The notes beneath the pieces were generated by a model, which was given only the letters and a program-made list of their open reading frames with translations, was not told where the DNA came from and ran no database searches. A stretch of DNA of 64,000 bases, taken from the NCBI GenBank assembly GCA_052400685.1, contig JBQTGJ010000016.1. One strand, 5' to 3'. The stretch is from CAZHHH01 sp052400685. GTDB lineage: Bacteria; Bacteroidota; Bacteroidia; Bacteroidales; Marinilabiliaceae. Shown here piece by piece: positions 27,971 to 36,855 of this stretch (within the stretch, counting starts at the first letter, position 1; every line of letters begins with the position of its first letter). A program made the translations under genes and the position numbers.

Positions 27971-30082
27971 TTAATCCAATTTCAAAAATATAGTGCCACC
28001 TCTACGGTATGGCGTCCCCGCTGCCATCGATTGCGAAACAACACGGCCTACCCCCTGTATATAAACATTCAATCCCACATTTTCAAGCACAGCCACCGCA
28101 TCTTTGGCACCCATCCCTATAACGGAAGGAACAACACCCGACGGAATGGGCTTGGGTCGAAACACGACGCCGGTATCAACAGCCAACGTAGAGACCCATT
28201 CTTTGAGTGGACTTTTTTCAATTACAGGAAAATTAAGCGCATCAAAAATAAGTGACAAATCCTCTACCGGTCCGCCCTTTGAATATGGAAAAACACCCGT
28301 CGAAACAATCTGAGGGGCGTCACTCTTCTTTCTCAACTCATAATCGGCCGCATAAACACGATCGGCAATTTCACGAAAAACCGTTCCTGCTACTACATTG
28401 CCATAATACACATGATTCGACGGCGCATTTACAACAACAATACAAGAATACCGGGGTTTATCAGCGGGAAAATATCCTACAAACGAAGCCTGATATTCGA
28501 CCCCGCCATTTTTATAACCTGAGCTCCCTTTTGCCACCTGAGCCGTCCCTGTTTTTCCGGCAATTGAATATTTATTGTTTCTGATATTTGTGGCGGTTCC
28601 ACGTTCTACAACCCCTTCAAGTAACTGTCGTGCCTGTTCGATGGTTGTGAGAGAAGCAATCGATGGATTTAGCACCTTAGGCTGAAAACGATCGACCATT
28701 CGACCGTGCTTTGAAAGGCCCTCCACAAACATGGGCTTCACCATTTTACCCTTATTAGCTACCGCATTATAAAGTGTAAGTATTTGTAGCGGCGTCATCT
28801 TCACCTCATAACCAATAGACATCCAGGGTAAAGTAACCCCCGACCAGGAATTATCGCCCGGATACTTTATTTCAGGAATCCCTTCTCCCTTTATTTCAAT
28901 GCCCAGTTTTTCATTGAGCCCCATTGCATATAAACGGTCAACGAAACGTCTGGGCTGACTTTTATACCGATCAACAATCATCCTCGACATACCGATATTC
29001 GACGACTTTTCAAACGCCTCTCTAATGGATATTTTTCCATACCCGCCACGATGGCTATCACGCATTACCCGGTCGTAGTATCGATATGCGCCATTCTCTG
29101 TGTCAACAGTGTCGGTTAAACGAACCGTGTGATCCTCCAAAGCCGCCATTATTGTAGCCAATTTAAAAGTCGATCCAGGTTCTGTTGACTCGCCAATGGC
29201 ATAGTTAAAATAATCTTCTATATAAACACCCGATCCATTCCGGTGAAGATTTACAATAGCCCTGACAGCGCCGGTTTTTACTTCCATCAGTACCGCCACA
29301 CCGTGATCGGCATCATGTTTATGCAACTGCTTACGCAACGCATGTTCAGCCACATCCTGAATGGCAATATCAATAGTTGTAACCACATCCAACCCATCAA
29401 CGGGCGGAACAACCACTTCAGGTACCCAGCGACCAGAAATCCGCTTCATAGTGCTGGTTCCCGGCGTTCCCATGAGCTCATCATCATAAGCTCTTTCGAG
29501 CCCCAACATCCCGCCCTTGGAACTTTCACCATAAAGTTTTCCAATGGTTCGTGCAGCCAGCGAGCCAAAGGGTAACTGACGGGTATCATATTGTTCGGGA
29601 ATAAATCCTCCTTTATTACGCCCCTCTCTGAATATCGGAAACTGCTTTACTTTTTGCAATTGGGTATAAGATATACGTCGGGGATTCACCCTGTAATAAC
29701 GCGCCCCTTTCTGACGGGCCAATCGTAACTCCTGCTTATAACCATTCGCACTTTTATCCTTAAAAAAACGAGACAAACAAATGGCCAGAGAATCAACATT
29801 ACGGTTAAACTTATCGTTGGTAAGCCCCTCGGCCAACATATCCATATAAAGCCTGTAGCTTGGAACCGAGCAGGCCAGTTTCATACCATTTTTATCAAGA
29901 ATATCACCGCGGTTGGCAGCCACGATATTCTCAGATTGTTCAATGCTACGAACCTGTGACTTCCACTCATCGGCATTAATTACTTTTAGCCGAAACAATT
30001 CAACAATTAACCATAAAGCTAGCCCCAGAAAGAAGATATATACAATCCCCACCCTGAAAATAATACTTCGTCTTATGGTCAT
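27971..30082 (-). CDS. ftsI: FtsI/PBP3-type transpeptidase with C-terminal PASTA domain
   Basis: Class B penicillin-binding protein that cross-links septal peptidoglycan with FtsW. The 703-residue protein has a short cytoplasmic tail, one membrane helix (about 8-27), the PBP dimer domain, and a transpeptidase domain with STEPGSTFKLAT (Ser-x-x-Lys, about 296-307), KSSNIGMSRM (SxN) and SIAGKTGTAQVAKG (KTG). The last 65 residues form one PASTA domain (VVPSVIGMGAKDAV ... GGTIFLKLD). The PASTA tail explains the length excess over E. coli FtsI (588). It lies 15 bases after ftsL. Confidence 0.95.
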   Translation of the reverse strand: MTIRRSIIFRVGIVYIFFLGLALWLIVELFRLKVINADEWKSQVRSIEQSENIVAANRGDILDKNGMKLACSVPSYRLYMDMLAEGLTNDKFNRNVDSLAICLSRFFKDKSANGYKQELRLARQKGARYYRVNPRRISYTQLQKVKQFPIFREGRNKGGFIPEQYDTRQLPFGSLAARTIGKLYGESSKGGMLGLERAYDDELMGTPGTSTMKRISGRWVPEVVVPPVDGLDVVTTIDIAIQDVAEHALRKQLHKHDADHGVAVLMEVKTGAVRAIVNLHRNGSGVYIEDYFNYAIGESTEPGSTFKLATIMAALEDHTVRLTDTVDTENGAYRYYDRVMRDSHRGGYGKISIREAFEKSSNIGMSRMIVDRYKSQPRRFVDRLYAMGLNEKLGIEIKGEGIPEIKYPGDNSWSGVTLPWMSIGYEVKMTPLQILTLYNAVANKGKMVKPMFVEGLSKHGRMVDRFQPKVLNPSIASLTTIEQARQLLEGVVERGTATNIRNNKYSIAGKTGTAQVAKGSSGYKNGGVEYQASFVGYFPADKPRYSCIVVVNAPSNHVYYGNVVAGTVFREIADRVYAADYELRKKSDAPQIVSTGVFPYSKGGPVEDLSLIFDALNFPVIEKSPLKEWVSTLAVDTGVVFRPKPIPSGVVPSVIGMGAKDAVAVLENVGLNVYIQGVGRVVSQSMAAGTPYRRGGTIFLKLD

Positions 30083-30097
30083 TTTATTCCTCCGATT

Positions 30098-30466
30098 TTA
30101 TTCTTCAACTTTTAAAATTCGTGGCGGCGTTTTTAACACTTCCAACCCCAATCCGGCCTGCTCAACTTTGCTCAGCACTTCCGACTGCCGGCTCATCTGC
30201 ATCAACTCCGAAGAAGTTGTTATAGCCTCATATTTAAGCTCCTTTAACTCATAATTAAGCGCAACCTGCTCCTTAAGCAATTTCTCAACCGCATAGTGAT
30301 TATTGATATAAATCATGGCAAGAAACACGGCAAATACAAGAAAAGGCCAGTGATTCGACAAGGAACTTTTACTAAAAAAACTCCCATTAATAATGTCACG
30401 AAGTGTTATTTTCTTTTCGTCTAATTCTGTACCTGTTGTATCAAACTCTTTCATACCAGTTAACAT
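30098..30466 (-). CDS. ftsL: FtsL-like divisome protein
   Basis: A 122-residue bitopic protein: about 40 cytoplasmic residues, a membrane helix (about 45-57, FLVFAVFLAMIYI), then a coiled-coil-like periplasmic stretch (EKLLKEQVALNYELKELKYE) and a short tail. It matches the topology, not the sequence, of FtsL. Its place between rsmH and ftsI is the usual position of ftsL. Two ATG codons, 12 bases apart, are possible; the first leaves a 4-base gap to rsmH. Confidence 0.85.
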   Translation of the reverse strand: MLTGMKEFDTTGTELDEKKITLRDIINGSFFSKSSLSNHWPFLVFAVFLAMIYINNHYAVEKLLKEQVALNYELKELKYEAITTSSELMQMSRQSEVLSKVEQAGLGLEVLKTPPRILKVEE

Positions 30467-30470
30467 TCAA

Positions 30471-31379
30471 CTACCATCGTTCAGCAATTCGCAACCGGGC
30501 ACTCCGGGCGCGCGGATTACCATTAATCTCCTGTTCTGAAGGAACGATCAACTTTCGTGTTATCACTTTAAAAGGAACCTCCGCATGACCGTAAATATTA
30601 GTTTCAGCCTGAGCTTTGGTGACATCGCCCGTTCGCATAAAATTCTTCACCATCCTGTCTTCCAACGAATGATACGACATAATAACCAACCTACCTCGGG
30701 GCCGTAAAACCTCGACCGTTTTCTGAAGCATTTCCCGCAAAGCATCCATTTCACCATTTACTTCGATACGCAATGCTTGAAAAACCTGCGACAAAAAACG
30801 AGCAGCATCCCTTTTAGGGGCGAACAAACCAGCTATTTCTTTAAGATCACCGGTGGTAGCAAACAAATGCGCCTCCCTGCTTTTCACAATTTGTGCTGCC
30901 AAACGGCGAGCCGACGTCACTTCCCCATAAAATTTAAACAATTCGGCCAGTTGTGCTTCGGCATAATTATTCAAAACATCAGCAGCCGTTAGCTTCATAT
31001 TACGATTCATCCGCATGTCCAGTGCCCCGTCAAAACGGAACGAGAAACCACGTTCAGCCACATCGAAATGATGTGACGAGACTCCCAAATCGGCCAGTAT
31101 ACCATCCACTGGCATTAGATCAAGATATTTCAGAAAATGATACAGATACCGAAAATTATGTCTGACAAAAACCACTCTTTTGTCGTCTAAACGGTTAGCC
31201 CAGGCATCCTCATCCTGATCAAACACCACCAAGCGCCCCTTAGGCCCCAACTTTTCAAGAATGGCACGACTGTGTCCTCCACCACCAAAAGTCACATCAA
31301 CATAAACACCCTGCGGGTTAATATTCAACCCATCAATGCATTGATGCAAAAGCACCGGTATATGATACATTTCACTCAT
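30471..31379 (-). CDS. rsmH: 16S rRNA (cytosine1402-N4)-methyltransferase RsmH
   Basis: S-adenosylmethionine enzyme that methylates N4 of C1402 in 16S rRNA. The 302-residue protein shows YHIPVLLHQCIDGLN (5-19), the cofactor loop VDVTFGGGGHSRAIL (about 27-41), DGILADLGVSSHHFD (about 95-109), GFSFRFDGALDMRMN and VIMSYHSLEDRMVKNF. Start ATG is one base after the mraZ stop. Confidence 0.97.
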   Translation of the reverse strand: MSEMYHIPVLLHQCIDGLNINPQGVYVDVTFGGGGHSRAILEKLGPKGRLVVFDQDEDAWANRLDDKRVVFVRHNFRYLYHFLKYLDLMPVDGILADLGVSSHHFDVAERGFSFRFDGALDMRMNRNMKLTAADVLNNYAEAQLAELFKFYGEVTSARRLAAQIVKSREAHLFATTGDLKEIAGLFAPKRDAARFLSQVFQALRIEVNGEMDALREMLQKTVEVLRPRGRLVIMSYHSLEDRMVKNFMRTGDVTKAQAETNIYGHAEVPFKVITRKLIVPSEQEINGNPRARSARLRIAERW

Positions 31380-31380
31380 G

Positions 31381-31854
31381 TCAACTATCTAAATTTTCGT
31401 CTGACCTCCCATTTTCACTCAAAAACAATTCAGCCTGTCCTGCCAGACGTTCAGACTCATCGCCCATAGATTGGTATATATCCAACGACCATAATTCAAT
31501 ACAACGATCAACTCCCACCAGAACGACTTCACGTCCGGCTTCCACCGAATCCATTAAACGTTTTGGAATCAGAATCCGCCCGTTGGCATCAAGCATTACT
31601 TCTGCCGACCCGCGAAAAAAATCACGCAAAAACTGTTTATGTGCCCGGTTGTATGAATTCAATCGACTGCGCAGCCTAACCAACTCTTCCTCCCAATAAG
31701 TATAAGGATAAATCACCAGGCATTTTTCAAATAAATCCTTACGCACCACGAAACGCGCATCATCAACACCCAGCGCTTTTTTAAAAGCAGCAGGCATCAC
31801 GACACGTCCCTTGACATCGGCTTTACATTCAAAATCACCTATAAATGTGATCAT
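31381..31854 (-). CDS. mraZ: Transcriptional regulator MraZ
   Basis: DNA-binding repressor of its own dcw operon, with two SpoVT/AbrB-like half domains per chain in a ring-shaped oligomer. The 157-residue protein has GDFECKADVKGRVVMPAAFKK-type first half (the DxKGR motif near 15) and ANGRILIPKRL (DxxGR-type, about 90-100) in the second half. As first gene of the cluster it sits directly downstream of three TGGGG-like boxes that fit the known MraZ site. Confidence 0.95.
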   Translation of the reverse strand: MITFIGDFECKADVKGRVVMPAAFKKALGVDDARFVVRKDLFEKCLVIYPYTYWEEELVRLRSRLNSYNRAHKQFLRDFFRGSAEVMLDANGRILIPKRLMDSVEAGREVVLVGVDRCIELWSLDIYQSMGDESERLAGQAELFLSENGRSDENLDS

Positions 31855-31877
31855 TACCTTTTGTATGGTTTAGTTGG

Positions 31878-31909
31878 TAAAGGTATAATATTTTTACCCC
31901 ACAATCAAC
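31878..31909 (-). promoter_or_regulatory. Putative dcw operon promoter (GTTG-N20-TACCTTTA)
   Basis: On the minus strand GTTG (31909-31906) and TACCTTTA (31885-31878) are 20 bases apart, fitting the Bacteroidota -33/-7 arrangement with one mismatch in each box. The -7 box lies 23 bases before the mraZ ATG. The -33 box falls in the middle box of the MraZ operator. Confidence 0.5.
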
Positions 31910-31921
31910 CACAATGCCCCA
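31897..31921 (-). promoter_or_regulatory. MraZ operator: three boxes with 5-base spacers
   Basis: On the minus strand: TGGGG, spacer CATTG, TGGTT, spacer GATTG, TGGGG. MraZ is known in E. coli to bind TGGGN direct repeats separated by 5 bases. Outer boxes are perfect, the middle one is degenerate and overlaps the putative -33 element, which fits autorepression. Confidence 0.8.
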
Positions 31922-31969
31922 CTTTATTTTAAATCAAAGCCAATTTCAAAGCAATATAATTTTATTTTA

Positions 31970-31994
31970 TTGGGATTTCTAAAAGAAATCCCAA
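31970..31994. promoter_or_regulatory. Perfect 11-base-pair inverted repeat upstream of glsA
   Basis: Arms TTGGGATTTCT and AGAAATCCCAA enclose AAA. No T-run follows, so it is not a typical terminator. The segment ATCCCAACTA at the end of the hairpin recurs as a direct repeat about 46 bases later (near 32034-32043), just before the glsA start. It lies in the divergent mraZ/glsA region and may be an operator or a leader hairpin. Confidence 0.5.
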
Positions 31995-32044
31995 CTATCC
32001 AACAAATGGAAAACCAAAAATAAAAGGAAGAATATCCCAACTAA

Positions 32045-32965
32045 TTGAGAAAAATCAATAGCAGAGAAACCATTTCTATAAAAATTCGTAATATTGTTGC
32101 CGACGAAAAAACAAAAAAGAAAGTGAATCAAGAAGCGAAAAATGAAGAGCAAGCTTTGCGCATAGACGTAGAAAAAGTGATTGCCGACAAAAACCCAAAA
32201 CTTCTGAGAACTCTCCCCGGCTTTATTATCCGATATTTAAAACACATTGTTCATCAAAACGACCTAAACGGTTTTCTTGATCGTGCCAAAGGCAAAAAAG
32301 GCCTTGAGTTTTCAGAATTCATTTTGTCCGATTTCGAAATCAGTTATCAGACGAAGGGGCTCAATCAGATTCCTCAAAACGGCCGGTATCTTTTTGCCTC
32401 CAACCATCCGCTTGGCGGGATGGATGGCATTGCATTATTAACCGCAATTGGCACAAAATTCAAAGACATCAAATTCCCGGTCAACGACATTTTGATGAAT
32501 GTAAAAGGTCTGAATACTATTTTTCTACCAATTAACAAACACGGTGGTCATTCAAAAAATGCAGCTCTCAAACTTGAAGAAGCTTACGCATCAGAGGCAC
32601 AAATAATCATGTTTCCGGCCGGTCTGGTCAGTCGAAAACAAAACGGTAAAATTATTGATCTGCAATGGAAAAAGAATTTTGTAAAAAAAGCCATCCAGCA
32701 CCAACGCGACATTATTCCGGTTCATATAACAGGACGCAACACCAACTTTTTCTATAATCTCGCCAATATACGCAAACGATTAGGCATAAAAATAAATATA
32801 GAAATGCTGTACCTCGCAGACGAAATGTACAAACAACGTGGAAAAAGCCTGACCATTCATTTTGGGACACCCATACCATGGCAACAACTTACAAGCAGCG
32901 GAACACATACCGAATGGGCTCAAAAAATCAAAGAAACAGCCTACCAATTAGCCAAAAACGATTAA
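32045..32965 (+). CDS. glsA: GlsA-like O-acyltransferase (PlsC-like), glycine-lipid synthesis
   Basis: A 306-residue acyltransferase with SNHPLGGMDGIA (119-130), the HPLGGxD variant of the HX4D catalytic motif used by OlsA/OlsF/GlsA-type and hemolysin-like acyltransferases, and IIMFPAGLVSRK (about 189-200) as the second block. Paired with the next gene, it matches the Bacteroidota system in which GlsB N-acylates glycine and GlsA adds the second, ester-linked acyl chain. Start is TTG (TTGAGAAAAATC) because no ATG occurs near it; this start is uncertain. The N-terminal 50 residues are basic and variable. Confidence 0.75.
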   Translation: MRKINSRETISIKIRNIVADEKTKKKVNQEAKNEEQALRIDVEKVIADKNPKLLRTLPGFIIRYLKHIVHQNDLNGFLDRAKGKKGLEFSEFILSDFEISYQTKGLNQIPQNGRYLFASNHPLGGMDGIALLTAIGTKFKDIKFPVNDILMNVKGLNTIFLPINKHGGHSKNAALKLEEAYASEAQIIMFPAGLVSRKQNGKIIDLQWKKNFVKKAIQHQRDIIPVHITGRNTNFFYNLANIRKRLGIKINIEMLYLADEMYKQRGKSLTIHFGTPIPWQQLTSSGTHTEWAQKIKETAYQLAKND

Positions 32966-32990
32966 ATTTGCGCACTAATACTATAATTAA

Positions 32991-33941
32991 ATGAGCAACA
33001 TAAAACCTGTCATTCCCCCGGTACCACGTCATCTGCTTGAAGCAGAACTAAGCAAAGAAATATTTGTAAGAAAGACCAATAAGGGGGATAACCGTATTTA
33101 TGACTTCTCAGTGCAGGAAGCGCCCAACCTCTTAAAAGAAGTGGGACGGTTAAGAGAACTGACATTCAGAGCTGCCGGCGGCGGCACAGGATTGGAAACT
33201 GATCTGGATGAATATGACACGTGCGAAGTTCCCTACCGACAATTAATTGTTTGGGATCCAAACGAAAAAGAGATATTGGGAGGCTACCGTTATATCATGG
33301 GCGACCAGGTCGGCTTTGACCAACATGGCGAACTGGGACTGGCTACGGCACACATGTTTAATTTTTCACAGGAATTTATAAAAAACTACCTCCCATACAC
33401 CATTGAGTTGGGACGTTCATTTGTGCAACCCAATTACCAATCGAGCAAAATGGGAGCCAAAAGCCTTTTTGCACTCGACAACCTGTGGGATGGTCTGGGT
33501 TCTTTGATGGTCAACAACCCGCAAATGAAATATTTCTTTGGAAAAGTGACCATGTACACCCAATACAATCTGGAGGCCAGAGATTTAATCAGAGCTTTTA
33601 TGGGCATCTATTTCAGGGATAAAAACAATTTGGTATATCCTAAAATACCGGTAAAATCGACCATCACACCCGAAGAAACTGCGACTATATTCACCGGCAC
33701 ATCCTTTGCCGAAGACTACAAACGCCTGAGTAAAAAAGTTCGCGAATTGGGGGAAAACATTCCTCCGCTGATCAACGCATACATGAATCTGTCTCCATCA
33801 ATGAAAACTTTTGGAACGGCTGTTAACGATGAATTTGGCGACGTGGAAGAAACCGGCATCATCATCACCATAAAAGAACTCTATCAGGCTAAAATTAACC
33901 GACATGTGGATAGTTACAATCCTAACGACACACATGACTAA
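32991..33941 (+). CDS. glsB: GlsB-like N-acyltransferase (GNAT/OlsB type)
   Basis: A 316-residue enzyme of the OlsB/'hemolysin' GNAT group, which in Bacteroidota makes N-acyl glycine, the precursor of glycine lipids (and flavolipin-type lipids). Visible: LRELTFRAAGGGTGLETDLDEYD spans about residues 53-75 (seen here in parts: LTFRAAG, DLDEYD), PYRQLIVWDP, ILGGYRYIMG, and ELGRSFVQPNYQ (about 140-151), the classic ELGRSFV motif. It follows glsA by 25 bases. TAAATTTG across the glsA stop could be an internal promoter. The N-acyl acceptor being glycine is inferred from family knowledge. Confidence 0.78.
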   Translation: MSNIKPVIPPVPRHLLEAELSKEIFVRKTNKGDNRIYDFSVQEAPNLLKEVGRLRELTFRAAGGGTGLETDLDEYDTCEVPYRQLIVWDPNEKEILGGYRYIMGDQVGFDQHGELGLATAHMFNFSQEFIKNYLPYTIELGRSFVQPNYQSSKMGAKSLFALDNLWDGLGSLMVNNPQMKYFFGKVTMYTQYNLEARDLIRAFMGIYFRDKNNLVYPKIPVKSTITPEETATIFTGTSFAEDYKRLSKKVRELGENIPPLINAYMNLSPSMKTFGTAVNDEFGDVEETGIIITIKELYQAKINRHVDSYNPNDTHD

Positions 33942-33959
33942 TTAGCACCAGCAAGGAAA

Positions 33960-34140
33960 CTCCATTTTTCTCGTTACGACTGCTTTCAAAATGGCCATTT
34001 ACAGAAGTAAATTCAAATTTTTAAAGCTTCGAAAGTCTCAAAAATGAAGCTTTCTTAAACTGACTCAAGAGTTTTCTTGTAAGCACTAATTAGAGTTTGT
34101 TTATAAAGTTCAAATTTCTACTTTATGGACAAGCACTAAT
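33960..34140 (+). repeat. Two adjoining partial copies of the dispersed repeat
   Basis: At 33960-34090 the core AAAATGGCCATTTACAGAAG and the ATGAAGC tail are present; at 34090-34140 a short form has only the ends, TAGAGTTTGTTTATAAAGTT and TTTATGGACAAGCACTAATT. The 343-base gap to mntP has nothing else I can name (no yybP-ykoY-like manganese riboswitch was recognised). Confidence 0.65.
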
Positions 34141-34284
34141 TATTCAACCACAATTAAAGGATCTGCGTTGTACTAATCGCTTCGTCAAATAAGCAACCTA
34201 CATAACAATCCTTATCTCCAATAAACGAACATCACTTATTCTAAAACTTATCGTTCCATTCAACACGAATGGAAGGGACGTATC

Positions 34285-34839
34285 ATGAATTTAGCTTCAC
34301 TACTACTCATCTCAATTGGCTTAACATTCGACTCATTCGCGGTCTCGGTCACCACCGGTTTGGTTGCAAATACCATCAAATTTTGGCAAGCCACAAAAAT
34401 TGCCATTGTTCTGGCTTTTTTTCAGGCACTCATGCCACTAATCGGCTGGTATATTGGCTCACAACTTATTAACATAACCGAAATTTTTCACCGCTGGATA
34501 GCCTTCGGTCTATTGACGCTAATAGGTATAAAGCTAATTTATGAAAGTCTGAATAAAGAAAAAAAACAACGTCAATTTGATCCGTTTAAACCCGGCATAG
34601 TGGTAGCCATTGCTATTGCCACAAGCATCGACGCACTGGTTGTTGGCCTTAGTTTTGCTTTTGTTGAAGTTAATATATGGCTTTCAATAGCTATCATTGG
34701 CTTCTTTACCTATCTTGCCGTCATGCTTGGAACTCTCTTCGGGAAAAAAGCAGGTAAATGGCTCGGTAAAGAAGTTGAAATTCTGGGGGGCCTTATATTA
34801 ATAGGTATAGGGGTAAAAATATTGTTGGAACAAGGATAA
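34285..34839 (+). CDS. mntP: Manganese efflux pump MntP
   Basis: A 184-residue, six-helix membrane protein that exports Mn2+. Two inverted half-repeats are visible: GLTFDSFAVSVTTGL (12-26) and ATSIDALVVGLSFAF (about 112-126), each with the conserved Asp, with basic loops such as KEKKQRQFDPFK between them. Start ATGAATTTAGCT. It stands alone; no manganese riboswitch was recognised upstream. Confidence 0.93.
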   Translation: MNLASLLLISIGLTFDSFAVSVTTGLVANTIKFWQATKIAIVLAFFQALMPLIGWYIGSQLINITEIFHRWIAFGLLTLIGIKLIYESLNKEKKQRQFDPFKPGIVVAIAIATSIDALVVGLSFAFVEVNIWLSIAIIGFFTYLAVMLGTLFGKKAGKWLGKEVEILGGLILIGIGVKILLEQG

Positions 34840-35134
34840 CGCCGGTCAATAAAATATAACCACATTGTGACGCTTGCACTCAAGATGATCAATTACGACA
34901 AAAACCTCAAATTTTCCGAACTGAACGAGCCTTTAATTTGATCTTTGCGACTCGAACTACTGACCTAAAACAGAAACTATCCCATCTATAAAATCAGATT
35001 TTTTAAAAGGCTGATAAATGCGGTTCAAAAATAAAATTTGCAAAATTTTTAAAATAAACAACGATTGGCCGCTCATCTTCTTAAAAACAGTATGGCTAGG
35101 TAAGGGTTTTTCATTAAATTAGACCCAGACTAAA

Positions 35135-35259
35135 TAGAGTCTGTCTGTAAAGTCCTGCATTTGCATTACGCTAGCTTCAAAATATTTATTTTCGAGCGAC
35201 GTAAACCTTAAAGTTGAACTTACCAGCTTAAATTCATGGTGATTATGGACAGACACTAA
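35135..35259 (+). repeat. Copy of dispersed repeat with both terminal inverted repeats
   Basis: Starts TAGAGTCTGTCTGTAAAGTC and ends TTATGGACAGACACTAA; the ends are complementary over about 15 bases. Core elements GCATTACGCTAGCTTCAAAA and AACCTTAAAGTTGAACTT are present. It fills part of the 452-base gap between mntP and the flavoprotein; the first 290 bases of the gap hold nothing recognisable. Confidence 0.75.
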
Positions 35260-35291
35260 GTAATCAACTTATTTGAACAATCACTTTTGGT

Positions 35292-36782
35292 ATGAAAGAA
35301 TTTGATCTGGTAATTGTAGGAAGCGGTCCCGCAGGGTTTTCAGCAGCTGTAAGAGGCGTTGATTTCGGAATGGAGGTATGTCTCATTGAAGGCGGTCATT
35401 TGGGTGGCGCCGGAATTATGAATGGCGCTTTAACGTCGAAAACTATGTATGAGCTATCACTCGACTATTCCATTGCCGCCAGAATTGACAGGGGCTACCG
35501 CGCCAGCGGACTCACGGTCGATTACAAACAGGTTCTGAATACAATTATGCAAGCGGCCAAAGAAAAGCAATACCAGATGCGCAGCGAAATTGAAACGTTC
35601 ATTCGCAATAAACAATCCAAAGGTTATATCGAATTAGTTAAAGGAATGGCCGAATTTGAGGATTCACACACTTTCCTAGTCAAAACCAGTGAGGGAGAAC
35701 AAAGAATAAAGGGACGCCATATTCTTATTGCCACCGGAAGCAAACCGCGTGAATATACAGGTTTAGACATTGATGGGACCCGCATCATAAACTCCAATCA
35801 TATTTTTTCGCTGAAAGAATTCCCCAAACGAATGCTCATAATTGGCTCGGGAATTATCGGTTGCGAATTCGCCACTATCTTTTCCAACTTCAAACAAACT
35901 GAAGTGCATTTATTGGACCGTGCCAACCGGGTATTGCCTTATGAGGATGATGATGTTAGCGATTATGTATCGGATAATTTAACCCACAACGGAGTTACCG
36001 TTCACCACACCGCACATTTAAGAACGATTAACAAACTCCCCGATTGTCTTGAAGTGATTATGGACTATGACGACGGGCATAGCAAAGTACTCGAAGTTGA
36101 TGTGGCATTTATAGCCATAGGCCGAGAATCGAATCTATCTATGCTGAAACCAGAGAAAGCAGGCCTTGAGGCCACCAACCGGGGAACTCTCACCATCAAT
36201 AGTAGTTGTCAGGTATTAATAAATGGTAAGCCGGGACACATCTATGCCGCAGGTGATGTTTCAGGACATGCTCAATTATACAGCGTGGCTGAGTTGCAAG
36301 GACGTAAAGCCGTTGAAAAGATGGTTGACAAAGCCGGCGATCCGCTGGACTACTCACATATGAGCACGCTGATGTTTTTCAAACCGGAGGTAGCAGCTGT
36401 TGGTGCCAACGAAAAGATGCTTCAGGAAAAAGGAATTCCTTATAAAGTATCATTTTATTCAAATAAATTTATTAATCGTGCCATTGCCATGCGAAGCACC
36501 ACCGGCTTCATTAAAATACTGGTAAGCAAAGACGAAAACCAACGCATTTTGGGAATGCGTGCTTCAGGTCCGCAAGCCTCGGCTTACATCGTTTCGGTAG
36601 CCCACCTCATCAATCAGGGCGACAGTTTGCGCGAGGTTCTCAAAATATTTTACCCCCATCCAAGTGTGGCCGAAGGCATACAGGAATGCCTCAGAACTCT
36701 GGGAAACCGTTCTATCTATAAACCCGAAGCATTTCCCAAAGATATTCATATCAGAGAATGGGAACCTCCCAAACAAAAATAA
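35292..36782 (+). CDS. FAD/NAD-dependent oxidoreductase, lipoamide dehydrogenase-like, lacking the redox cysteines
   Basis: A 496-residue flavoprotein of the group I disulfide reductase fold: FAD-binding VIVGSGPAGFSAAVRG (7-22), NAD-binding IIGSGIIGCEFATIF (about 182-196), second FAD block YAAGDVSGHAQL, and a dimer domain ending in FYPHPSVAEGIQE. Where lipoamide dehydrogenase has GGTCLNVGCIPSK, this protein has GGAGIMNGALTSK (38-50): both cysteines are replaced (Gly41, Ala46). It cannot act as a disulfide reductase; a transhydrogenase-, diaphorase- or quinone-type role is possible. It is isolated, with no 2-oxoacid dehydrogenase genes near. Confidence 0.85.
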   Translation: MKEFDLVIVGSGPAGFSAAVRGVDFGMEVCLIEGGHLGGAGIMNGALTSKTMYELSLDYSIAARIDRGYRASGLTVDYKQVLNTIMQAAKEKQYQMRSEIETFIRNKQSKGYIELVKGMAEFEDSHTFLVKTSEGEQRIKGRHILIATGSKPREYTGLDIDGTRIINSNHIFSLKEFPKRMLIIGSGIIGCEFATIFSNFKQTEVHLLDRANRVLPYEDDDVSDYVSDNLTHNGVTVHHTAHLRTINKLPDCLEVIMDYDDGHSKVLEVDVAFIAIGRESNLSMLKPEKAGLEATNRGTLTINSSCQVLINGKPGHIYAAGDVSGHAQLYSVAELQGRKAVEKMVDKAGDPLDYSHMSTLMFFKPEVAAVGANEKMLQEKGIPYKVSFYSNKFINRAIAMRSTTGFIKILVSKDENQRILGMRASGPQASAYIVSVAHLINQGDSLREVLKIFYPHPSVAEGIQECLRTLGNRSIYKPEAFPKDIHIREWEPPKQK

Positions 36783-36855
36783 CAGATCTCTATACTAAAT
36801 CGGACCTCAATCCTTTTAAAAAGAATTCATAGTTTCTCACAGAAAACAAAGCCCG

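Noticed and set aside
34140..34284. yybP-ykoY manganese riboswitch upstream of mntP
   Set aside because: I looked for its typical paired helices and conserved internal loop and could not find them.
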